Assembly: GCF_004570975.1 (NCBI RefSeq)
Contig: NZ_SPPC01000005.1
Location: 62,001-126,000, forward strand
DNA length: 64,000 nucleotides
Direction: 5' to 3'
Origin: Barnesiella sp. WM24
GTDB lineage: Bacteria > Bacteroidota > Bacteroidia > Bacteroidales > Muribaculaceae
Position numbers and translations under genes: made by a program. Below, piece after piece: positions 8,096 through 17,472 of the stretch; the stretch's first letter is position 1; each line of letters opens with the position of its first letter. Under the pieces are notes generated by a model. It had not been told where the DNA came from. It ran no database searches and was given only the letters and a program-made list of their open reading frames with translations.

Positions 8096-10048
8096 TTATA
8101 ATTTATTACCTTTAATAAGAACCCCGCCGTTACATGGCATGGAAATTCTCAACCTCTGTTTTTTATCGATTTTAAGTTGTTTTACTTGACCGTTAAGTGA
8201 GCTGTCATCACTATACACGGTAACAGCCTGTCCGGGAGCAAACATGGACAATGGTAGATTGACCGTAACAGGGTCTTTCTGAGCATTTACTCCGGCAATA
8301 TACCACATGTCGCCGTGTCGGCGAGCAAGAATCACATACTTGCCGGGGTAGCCGTCGACATAAAGAGTTTCATCCCATAAGGTCGGTACCTCCTTCATGA
8401 AGTCAATAGCCCATGCCGGTGCATCGGTCATATTGCCCGGAGCAAGTGCGAAATGCTGTACAGGACTCTGAAACAGCACTGCGGTGGCGAGAGCAAACAC
8501 GTCGGAAGTCACACGTCGGCTTCCACCCGGGGCATTTGCCGCGTTATAATACTTGTTGAGCGCACTGCCTCCGAAATCCATGCTACCTACCGTGTTACGG
8601 ACAAAGGGATGAATCGTGGCGTTAAATGCCTCCGCGTCACAGCTACCCTGAGAGAAATGCAGATTTTCACTTGCCAGCACAGCCTCACTTGCCGCATAAT
8701 TGGGATACATGCGCTCCCATCCTCTTGGCAAAGTGCAGCCGTGGAATATCACCAGAAGTCCATAGTCATTGGCATCGGCAAGAATATCTTCATAAAGCTG
8801 CATCATAGGCTGCTTGTCGCCGCCAAAGAAATCGACCTTTATTCCGCGTATGCCGTTGTCATGCATCCACTTCATCTCGCGGCGCCGCGCGATTGCGTTG
8901 TCCATTATGCCGCGAGGCCCCTGAGGCGCATCATTCCAATAACCGTTGGAGTTATACCACAGATACAGCCCCACTCCTTTAGACTTGGCGTAACGCGCAA
9001 GCTCCTCAACGCGGTCATATCCTATCTGTGTATCCCAAAGAGCATCCACGAGCACAGAATTATAGCCCATTGCAGCGGCAAAATCTATATACCTAAGCTG
9101 CTCGTCAAAATTAGTGGCACCATCCATTCCGATGATCCAGCTCCACGTCCCTTTTCCGTAGGTATAGTCGCGCGACGGCTCATATTTACGCTCCACTACA
9201 TCAAATGGCGCGGTTGTCTCCACAATCGGTGACAATGAATTGCCGACAGTGATTATGCGCCACGGCGTAAACCCCGGCAACGGAATGCCGGGAGTCACTG
9301 AATGAAGACCGTTCATCTCCCCTTCCTGAGGGAATCCCACTTTATAAGAACCGGCAGAGTCATCCCAAAGAAGACGGCAACCACAATAAGCACCGTCCAC
9401 CCCGGTCTCTGAAATCAGAGTCCATCCTCCTTCCGGATTCTTAAACAGGCAGGGGAAGGTATAGCCCTCACCCCAACCGTTACGCCCTATCGGCTCATCA
9501 ACTCCATAGGGAGTCTCATAGCTTGGAGAGGTGCGGGCAAATCCGCCCATCGGCTTGCTCTGCGGAGCCATAAACGTCACTGTCCCCTCCGGCAAGGAAA
9601 ATCCTGTAATCTCATCCTTAATCACGGCACTGCGTGTATCGCGCACCGGCAACATCCTGTAGCGGAACGCCACGTCATTGTCCGCGACCCTGAGTTGGAG
9701 TTCAAACACCGGCTGCGAGTCCTTGGCAAAGGTAAACCACTGCTCATTAGCCACGTAGTTGACGTGGCTCTTCTTGATTCCGGGGAGAGAATAGCTGTCG
9801 GAAACATTCTTTATCCCTGACTTCGCCGACATGGACAATCCGCGAGAGAAATCGCCCGTGTTGGCAACCATGCCGAGTGACGAGGGCTGAAGGAAAGTCT
9901 TACCATCATACATCACACTGTATAAAGGAGCGCCGTCCCCATTGACCGATACCTCAACGACAAGTCGTCCGTCGGGGCTTGTGACAGTATCGGCACTGAC
10001 CGCCGACACTGCAAACATCGATAAACCAAATAATAATATCCTGTACAT
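8096..10048 (-). CDS. GH97 glycoside hydrolase, retaining type
   Basis: GH97 enzymes cleave alpha-glucosides, alpha-galactosides or beta-L-arabinopyranosides. The start is taken at the ATG giving MYRILLFG, because it yields a clean signal peptide (ending VSA); the frame stays open for ten codons upstream. Domain order is the family norm: N-terminal beta-sandwich, (beta/alpha)8 barrel from about residue 270, and a C-terminal all-beta domain. The barrel contains GIKVDFF with Asp at about 406, in the position of the nucleophile in retaining members, which argues against a SusB-type inverting alpha-glucosidase. The downstream block NYAASEAVLASE carries likely acid/base residues. In an arabinoxylan locus, beta-L-arabinopyranosidase or alpha-galactosidase activity on side chains is plausible. 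The family is secure, the substrate is inferred. Confidence 0.92.
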   Translation of the reverse strand: MYRILLFGLSMFAVSAVSADTVTSPDGRLVVEVSVNGDGAPLYSVMYDGKTFLQPSSLGMVANTGDFSRGLSMSAKSGIKNVSDSYSLPGIKKSHVNYVANEQWFTFAKDSQPVFELQLRVADNDVAFRYRMLPVRDTRSAVIKDEITGFSLPEGTVTFMAPQSKPMGGFARTSPSYETPYGVDEPIGRNGWGEGYTFPCLFKNPEGGWTLISETGVDGAYCGCRLLWDDSAGSYKVGFPQEGEMNGLHSVTPGIPLPGFTPWRIITVGNSLSPIVETTAPFDVVERKYEPSRDYTYGKGTWSWIIGMDGATNFDEQLRYIDFAAAMGYNSVLVDALWDTQIGYDRVEELARYAKSKGVGLYLWYNSNGYWNDAPQGPRGIMDNAIARRREMKWMHDNGIRGIKVDFFGGDKQPMMQLYEDILADANDYGLLVIFHGCTLPRGWERMYPNYAASEAVLASENLHFSQGSCDAEAFNATIHPFVRNTVGSMDFGGSALNKYYNAANAPGGSRRVTSDVFALATAVLFQSPVQHFALAPGNMTDAPAWAIDFMKEVPTLWDETLYVDGYPGKYVILARRHGDMWYIAGVNAQKDPVTVNLPLSMFAPGQAVTVYSDDSSLNGQVKQLKIDKKQRLRISMPCNGGVLIKGNKL

Positions 10049-10087
10049 AATCGATTTTAATTCTTTTAATAATACCAATTATCAAAA

Positions 10088-12442
10088 TCAAGGCTTCACG
10101 ATGCGCACATCGTAGATGCCTCCCGTGCTTGTATTTTCGCGGCTTTGGAACGTAACCGTGACAGCATCAGCCGAAGAAAGCGAGGCAGGAATCTTATAAG
10201 ACTCCGTAACAAACTCATCTACATTCCACTTTCCCGAAAACGATTCCGATGCTATCAATTCACCGTCAACATAAATGTCGACAATCCTTGACGCAGGCTC
10301 ATTACCCCAATACTTCACAAGCAAGCGCACGTCTTCCACCCCTCCGGGATTCATGCGGTAAGAGAAGAATCCTCCATTTGACGCGTCTCGCCAGGCAACG
10401 TCATTGAAATAGCCTGTCTTTGAGCCTTCACTCGCCATGTAATGGTCAGCTTCAGGCTGCTGCTCACCCGGCTTCACGACATCGACAGTGCGCCTGTCAA
10501 GGTCAAGCCTCATAGCCTCAGCCGCTTTCTCCACTTTAAGATAGTTGTCATATTGCTCCGGAGTCATCGAGAGCCAATAAATGATGTAACGTGCATCATG
10601 GATGTCGGCAAAAGGCTCAAGCTCAAGCGTCTCAAACTTATCACCGAAGAGTCCGGGCACAGTGAAATGCAGCGGCTTGCCGTCAACCGGAACCATAGCA
10701 TCCAATTTGTTGACAATCTCATCGCGCGAGCCGATAATGACCGGAGTGTCAAAAACCGACACCAAAGGTCCATGAGCTATATGAGCCCAACGACTGTCAT
10801 CGGCGACAAGACCGTCGAGCCGCTCATTGCCAAACCGTGCAGCAAGAGTGACCGGGCCGTAAAGCACCGATATATAGTCAGGCACATTGGGCACTTCCTC
10901 CACCGATACTTTCATCGGCAATTTTATGCCTATCCGGTCGCCGTTTTTCCACTTGCGGTCGAGCGCCATGTAAGACTGAGGCAAAGAAGTGACCTTTACC
11001 GGCTTGCCATTGACCGTCACCTCCATTCCATCACACCATCCGGGATGACGCAGCAACATGGTGAATCGCGACGGCTTGTCAACCTCAACGGATATTTCCG
11101 TAGAGTCTTCATAGGGGAAACCGGTAATCTGGGTTAGTCTTACGCCTCTCTCTTTCCAGTCAAGACGCGACGGCATAAAAAGATTGACATAGAGCGAATC
11201 ACCGAAATGACTGTAGACAAACTCACCATATTTGCCGTGGTTCTCCATACCTGTCCCGACACAGCACCACATGCCTGAATTAGGGCTTGAATACACGCGG
11301 TAATGCCCCGGGCGCGCCGGAGTAAAGTAGACATATCCCCCATGTCCGGGATGCTGCGTCGACAGGATGTGGTTGTACAACGCACGCTCGTAGAAATCGG
11401 CATACCGTGCCTCCTGCGACATTCTGAAAAGACCTTCCGTAAGTTTCAGCATGTTATTGGTGTTGCATGACTCAGGTCCCTCCCTGTCGGTAACGTAGCT
11501 CTTGCAGTCATCCTTTGGGGCAAAATGCTCTCGACGGCTGTTTCCTCCAAAAGACAAAGAGCGTGTTCCGGTCACTGTCTCCCAGAAAAAGCCGGAGGCA
11601 TCAAGATAAAGAGAATCCCCCGATACTTCGGCGATACGCTCGTAGCCCACCACTTTAGGCACCTGGGTATTGGCATGCATGTTATCAAGATTATCGACAT
11701 GGGCAGCCATGCTGTCAAGAAGCCGGTGATGAGAAAACCGACGTGCGGCATCAAGATAGCGGGTGTCGCCAGTAATAGCGTAAGCATCGGCATACACCTC
11801 AGGCATACCGCCAAACTCCTGGTCAAGCATCGCCTCCATCTGCGCGTCGGAAAGCGGCTCGATAACCCCTATCCCCCAGTCACACAGTCTCAGAAACATA
11901 TCCTTTGCCTGCGTGCTTCCTGCATAGAGCCATGCATCACGCAGTCCGGCATAAATCTTATGGACATTATACCAGGGTACCCAATATTTCCAGACCATCT
12001 GCACGTCGCCGTTTTTCAATCCGTCCCAAAGAGGCGCGCCGCCGGGCACTCCGCCGACATATCCGTCGCCCGAAGCATCCTGACATCGCTTCAGCTCCGA
12101 CAGCATGTATTCCATGCGCTCCTTCAGCCTTAAATCGCCGGTCGAGGCATAATGGATTGCAAGAGCCGACAGATAGTGTCCGCCGACATGTCCGTCAAGA
12201 CCATCCCAGCAAGGAAAACTTTCCCCCTTTGGCTGCAGCCCCGCCTCTTTCAGATAAGGCGCAAGAAGACGATCCACATCATATTTCAGCAACACGTCAA
12301 CATTAAGCTGGCAGGCATGGCTGAAACGGCTGTCAAGCAATTGCACGTCGCCAAGCGGAAACGTGGACGGATAAAGTGACTGCTGTGAATATGCGAGACC
12401 CGCTATACCACAAGCTATAATCGTGCTACAAAGTGCTTTCAT
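10088..12442 (-). CDS. GH127/GH146 family (DUF1680) beta-L-arabinofuranosidase
   Basis: Members release beta-linked L-arabinofuranose with a zinc-bound cysteine nucleophile. The start is placed at the ATG giving MKALCSTII (a TTG further up is in frame but unlikely), which yields a signal peptide. The (alpha/alpha)6 barrel carries CWDGLDGHVGGHY near the N-terminus, ESCNTNNMLKL in the middle, and GMWCCVGTGMEN, whose adjacent cysteines fit the zinc/nucleophile site. Beta-rich domains follow (about residues 480-780), resembling DUF4986 and a terminal jelly-roll. The GMWCC motif looks more like GH146 than GH127. It lies between the GH43-CBM6 gene and the GH97 gene. Beta-L-arabinofuranose is not a common xylan decoration, so this enzyme hints at a broader target. 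Confidence 0.9.
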   Translation of the reverse strand: MKALCSTIIACGIAGLAYSQQSLYPSTFPLGDVQLLDSRFSHACQLNVDVLLKYDVDRLLAPYLKEAGLQPKGESFPCWDGLDGHVGGHYLSALAIHYASTGDLRLKERMEYMLSELKRCQDASGDGYVGGVPGGAPLWDGLKNGDVQMVWKYWVPWYNVHKIYAGLRDAWLYAGSTQAKDMFLRLCDWGIGVIEPLSDAQMEAMLDQEFGGMPEVYADAYAITGDTRYLDAARRFSHHRLLDSMAAHVDNLDNMHANTQVPKVVGYERIAEVSGDSLYLDASGFFWETVTGTRSLSFGGNSRREHFAPKDDCKSYVTDREGPESCNTNNMLKLTEGLFRMSQEARYADFYERALYNHILSTQHPGHGGYVYFTPARPGHYRVYSSPNSGMWCCVGTGMENHGKYGEFVYSHFGDSLYVNLFMPSRLDWKERGVRLTQITGFPYEDSTEISVEVDKPSRFTMLLRHPGWCDGMEVTVNGKPVKVTSLPQSYMALDRKWKNGDRIGIKLPMKVSVEEVPNVPDYISVLYGPVTLAARFGNERLDGLVADDSRWAHIAHGPLVSVFDTPVIIGSRDEIVNKLDAMVPVDGKPLHFTVPGLFGDKFETLELEPFADIHDARYIIYWLSMTPEQYDNYLKVEKAAEAMRLDLDRRTVDVVKPGEQQPEADHYMASEGSKTGYFNDVAWRDASNGGFFSYRMNPGGVEDVRLLVKYWGNEPASRIVDIYVDGELIASESFSGKWNVDEFVTESYKIPASLSSADAVTVTFQSRENTSTGGIYDVRIVKP

Positions 12443-12460
12443 CGGTATTGTCAAAATTTA

Positions 12461-13771
12461 TCATTTCATTTTCCAGTAATCCATACGGAAAAGGTCGTTG
12501 CCTTCTCCCTTGAAATACAAATATAAGTCATGAGTTCCTGACACGGGCAATAATTTGGCAGTATGTAACCGATATGTGTCAAGATTTCCTGTAGGCTCGA
12601 TCTTGACTGTGCCGATTACTTTGTCACCGGCACGAAGCTCGACCTCCGCACCCGGCTTTACCGACGATGCCGAGATTTCGATAGATTTCGCACCTTTCTT
12701 GCCGAAATCCACACCCTTTATCATTATATGCTCGCCATTGTCAATATCATGAACATACATGTTACGGTTTCCAAGAGGCGCTGTCTTCAATCCATATCCC
12801 CATGCCATTGTCTCTGCCTCAACGCGACGGAACGGATTAAACGGCTCTATCTGGTTCACCACATTCTCGCTGAAGTAAGGCAATTCCATTATGGTCCCGT
12901 CGGGGGCATAAGTCATCTCGGCAGCCGAGACCGACCTGCGTTCATGATGCTCGGGGGTAGACAGACGGAGAATATCATAGTTCAGACCAAACACATAAGA
13001 CTTCCCTTTATAGTCTATGATGCCGGGATGATTGCCACGTGTCTTTGGAGTATGATCCATGATGTGTCCCTTGTATTCCCAGAGACCGAGCGGGCTGTCG
13101 CTCATGGCATAGCCTATGCCCTCGGGACAACATGTTGATGCAAATGCAAGATAATACTTTCCGTCGCGCTTATAAAACCAGGGGCCTTCCTGATAGTCGG
13201 TTATGCGCGGAAATTTGATAATATCGCCGGAATAAGACACCATGTCTTTGTTGAGCTTCACTCCATAAAGGTCAGGATTGCCCCAATACATATAAGCCTG
13301 TCCGTCATCATCGACAAAGACCGTGGGGTCTATGTCATCCCAATGCTCTTTCTGCCACACAAGCGGCTTCCCTATTGGATCGGTAAAAGGTCCATAGGGC
13401 GAATCAGCCACCAGTACACCTATGCCGTTTCCATGAATGGGACAGTACATGTAAAACTTTCCGTCGCGCTCGACAACCTGCTCTGCCCACGCACCATTGT
13501 CGCGGGAATGCCACTTGAAGTCTTTAAGCGATGCCACAGCACCGTGGTCGGTCCAGTTAACCATGTCGGTCGAAGTATAGAGCAGCCAGTCAAGCATTTT
13601 AAAGCCGTCGGCATCATCCTCGTCATGGGTCGTGTAGAGGAAAATAGTGTCATTATACACCATCGGAGCCGGGTCGGCTGTATACTTGGTCTGTATGATA
13701 GGACGCTGAGCGTGTGCAAGGGCGGCACAACCAAATGCGGCAGCAACCGCAACATATTTTACAAAAGTCAT
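12461..13771 (-). CDS. Secreted GH43-CBM6 glycosidase
   Basis: A signal peptide (ending AHAQ) is followed by a GH43 propeller with Asp35 in TADPAP, Asp150 in DDIDPT and Glu197 in QEGPW as the three catalytic acids (numbering from an in-frame TTG two codons upstream; subtract two for the ATG used here). A C-terminal CBM6-like beta-sandwich (about 310-435) starts FRRVEAETMAWGYG and ends LFRMDYWKM, as expected of xylan-binding CBM6. The ATG at 13771 is preferred over the TTG at 13777; it leaves 2 bp between this gene and the GH43-GH8 fusion, so the two are probably translationally coupled. GH43-CBM6 enzymes are usually arabinoxylan arabinofuranohydrolases, the likely role here. Confidence 0.92.
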   Translation of the reverse strand: MTFVKYVAVAAAFGCAALAHAQRPIIQTKYTADPAPMVYNDTIFLYTTHDEDDADGFKMLDWLLYTSTDMVNWTDHGAVASLKDFKWHSRDNGAWAEQVVERDGKFYMYCPIHGNGIGVLVADSPYGPFTDPIGKPLVWQKEHWDDIDPTVFVDDDGQAYMYWGNPDLYGVKLNKDMVSYSGDIIKFPRITDYQEGPWFYKRDGKYYLAFASTCCPEGIGYAMSDSPLGLWEYKGHIMDHTPKTRGNHPGIIDYKGKSYVFGLNYDILRLSTPEHHERRSVSAAEMTYAPDGTIMELPYFSENVVNQIEPFNPFRRVEAETMAWGYGLKTAPLGNRNMYVHDIDNGEHIMIKGVDFGKKGAKSIEISASSVKPGAEVELRAGDKVIGTVKIEPTGNLDTYRLHTAKLLPVSGTHDLYLYFKGEGNDLFRMDYWKMK

Positions 13772-13773
13772 AA

Positions 13774-16293
13774 TCAAGAATTTTCAGGTAAGATAATACG
13801 ATAATTTCCACTAAGATGCATGAAAGCGAAAAGGCGTAGCAGCCCGTCATAATAGGCGTCAAAATACCCGTCGTCATAAGGCTCGTGACGGGAATCCCAC
13901 AACCGCTTTACAAACTCACGGCTCTTCATGTCGGTAGCAGCAAGCGACACAGCGGCTGATGTAGCCACAAGCCCTACGGAATGGCGCAACGCCTTATGCT
14001 CTCCCGCACCGAGAATGCGCTCGACCGGAGTGCCGTCGACATTATACTGGTCGACAAAGTCATCAATGCCCTGCGAATACAGGAAATCCTGAATCAAGCC
14101 GGCATAATGCTGCTGCCACTTACGGTCGGCACACGACCATGAATAATCAAGCGCGATATTCATCGGCACACGCCATGAATCAAAACGGAAAGCATCTCCG
14201 ATAATACCGCCTCGATTCAGCAACGACCCGTCATAAGCGCTATAATCGGGATTAAGACCGGTAACCGGATGAATGCATGAGCGAAGATATTCACGGCTTC
14301 TTTCAGCACACTCTCGCCAGAACAGGCTTCTGCCGTCGCCAAGCCACTCCGCCCACACTTCATAAAATGCAGGGACATGATAGGAAGGATCGGTGAAACT
14401 TCCTCCAAACCGGTCGGGCGTAAACGTAATCAGTTTATGCTCAAGACTGATGAGCGGAGCCACCCTGTCATGTCCCGCCTTCTTCATGGCGCAGTCAACT
14501 ATATTGCGCGCTTCGTCAAGATAGCGTATCTCTCCGTCATTACCCCAGCGATTAGCGGCAAATATCAGCGACGTGACATAATACAGCTCGCCATCCGATG
14601 CCGGACCTGCGGCATTGCGCGAACCGTCGGTCTTGCAGCTCCAGGCAAAATATCCTTCAAGTTCTCCGTCATGATGCTGCATGTAACGCCTGCCCCATCT
14701 CCACAGACGGTCAAACATGTCCTTATTGTCAAATTGAACTGCAACCATCAATCCGTAAGACATGCCCTCTGTGCGCACATCATGATTCTTTATATCACTG
14801 ATATAAGCCATTGAGTCACCTACCTCAAAATATATCTTGCCGGGACCACTGAAAATAGACTTGTAGATTGAATCAAGTTTTGTCTTCACCGCCTCCGGCT
14901 CATAGCCCATCTCGACAAAAAGATTACGGTAACGGCGGGAGGCAAAAGCCCCGTCTTTCCACGGGAGGGCATCAAACCCTATCCAGTCAACCTCTACATT
15001 ACGCCCCGACTTCAGGGTCACGACAAGGTCAGCCACACCCTCGACCGTTGACGCGGCAACCGGGTGAGTGACATCAATCCATTCCTTTGTCGAAGGCAAC
15101 CCTACAAGAGCTATCTCTTTGCCATCGGCAGTAGCGACAAGCATTTTCCCTCCTGAGGGAGCCTTGACACGCATAGTGACTGAAGCCACCGGTTTAGTGC
15201 CGAAGTCCACGTTATTGTAACGCACCCATGCACCCTTTCCGGAAAACACGCACTTCCACCCGTCAAATGGCGACTTACGGTCGAGAAAATCCACTTTCAG
15301 CGACTTTCCTGACGACGCGCTGTAACGGTCAAGCTGTATACGCTCCCTTGCATCGGAAATACCGACTCCGCGAAGCGTAGGCACGACCTTACGTATAAGA
15401 CCGTCGGGCGTAAATTCGAGAGAATCAATACGCACCGAGCGGTTTTTATCAAAATCGGGCGACATGTCATTATGGTGATAGAAAAGATACCATTGACCGC
15501 GATAGTTGACAATCGAATGATGATTGGTCCAGCATCCTACAGGTGACTCATCCATTATCACCCCCTTGAACTCAAAAGGACCGAGCGGACTGTCACCGAC
15601 CGCATAGGCAAGAGTCTCTGTATTCTTGCGCACCCAAGGAAATGTATAATAATACCTTCCGTCATGCTTGAACACAAAGGGACCTTCTTTAAACCCGTCG
15701 GGCAGACCTTCGATCTCGACCGGTTCTGAATCGAGTTCCATCATATTGTCTTTAAGACGCGCGCCTTGCATGCCGCGACCCGCCCAGTAGATATAAGACT
15801 TTCCGTCGTCATCCACAAGCACACAAGGGTCTATGCCGCCTATTCCCTCTATCGGGCGGAACATAGGGCGAAAAGGTCCTTCCGGAGAGTCGGCGACAGC
15901 CACTCCGACATGAAAGCCAGGCGAACCGTCATTGGCGGCGGCAGGAAAATAGAAATAATACCTGCCATCCTTTTCCACACAATCCGGAGCCCACATCGTG
16001 TAGGAACCAGAATCAACCCAGGGAACCCTGTCCTGGCTGACAATCACGCCATGATCGGTCCAGTCAGTGAGATTTTCGGAAGAAAACACATGGTAGTCAG
16101 CCATGCAGAACCACTCTTTAAGTTTCTCTACAGGCGAGGGTATGTCATGGGAAGGATAAATATACACCTTGTCATTAAACACTCTTGCCGTAGGGTCGGC
16201 GGTAAACTGGTCACGTATGACGGGATTCTGGGCTTCAGCCGTCACCGGCAGCAACGCCATCACAGAAAGTGCCGCTACAAAAAATTTCTTCAT
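13774..16293 (-). CDS. GH43-CBM6-GH8 trimodular enzyme
   Basis: A signal peptide (ends AEAQ) precedes three modules. Residues 22-315 are GH43 with Asp33 (TADPT), Asp155 (GIDPC) and Glu203 (KEGPF). Residues about 316-440 are a CBM6-like sandwich. Residues about 455-835 are GH8 of the Rex type (reducing-end xylose-releasing exo-oligoxylanase): the landmark MAYISDIKNHDVRTEGMSYG includes proton donor Glu509, followed by GYFAW, SDGE, RWG, DPSYHVPAFYE and FRFDSWRVPMN. The protein would trim xylo-oligosaccharides from the non-reducing end or remove arabinose (GH43) while taking xylose from the reducing end (GH8). At 839 residues it equals the sum of the modules, with no frameshift. It lies 4 bp after the CE1 gene. 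The modules are secure; exact GH43 activity is not. Confidence 0.93.
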   Translation of the reverse strand: MKKFFVAALSVMALLPVTAEAQNPVIRDQFTADPTARVFNDKVYIYPSHDIPSPVEKLKEWFCMADYHVFSSENLTDWTDHGVIVSQDRVPWVDSGSYTMWAPDCVEKDGRYYFYFPAAANDGSPGFHVGVAVADSPEGPFRPMFRPIEGIGGIDPCVLVDDDGKSYIYWAGRGMQGARLKDNMMELDSEPVEIEGLPDGFKEGPFVFKHDGRYYYTFPWVRKNTETLAYAVGDSPLGPFEFKGVIMDESPVGCWTNHHSIVNYRGQWYLFYHHNDMSPDFDKNRSVRIDSLEFTPDGLIRKVVPTLRGVGISDARERIQLDRYSASSGKSLKVDFLDRKSPFDGWKCVFSGKGAWVRYNNVDFGTKPVASVTMRVKAPSGGKMLVATADGKEIALVGLPSTKEWIDVTHPVAASTVEGVADLVVTLKSGRNVEVDWIGFDALPWKDGAFASRRYRNLFVEMGYEPEAVKTKLDSIYKSIFSGPGKIYFEVGDSMAYISDIKNHDVRTEGMSYGLMVAVQFDNKDMFDRLWRWGRRYMQHHDGELEGYFAWSCKTDGSRNAAGPASDGELYYVTSLIFAANRWGNDGEIRYLDEARNIVDCAMKKAGHDRVAPLISLEHKLITFTPDRFGGSFTDPSYHVPAFYEVWAEWLGDGRSLFWRECAERSREYLRSCIHPVTGLNPDYSAYDGSLLNRGGIIGDAFRFDSWRVPMNIALDYSWSCADRKWQQHYAGLIQDFLYSQGIDDFVDQYNVDGTPVERILGAGEHKALRHSVGLVATSAAVSLAATDMKSREFVKRLWDSRHEPYDDGYFDAYYDGLLRLFAFMHLSGNYRIILPENS

Positions 16294-16297
16294 AATC

Positions 16298-17449
<1,152 letters not shown>

Positions 17450-17472
17450 TTAATTCTTTAATGTGATTCAAT

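Noticed and set aside
8453-9232. A long open frame on the plus strand (about 260 codons) inside the GH97 gene.
   Set aside because: It is antisense to an obvious GH97 domain, has an implausible composition and no recognisable domain. The same holds for other antisense frames across the xylan genes (for example 10442-11137).
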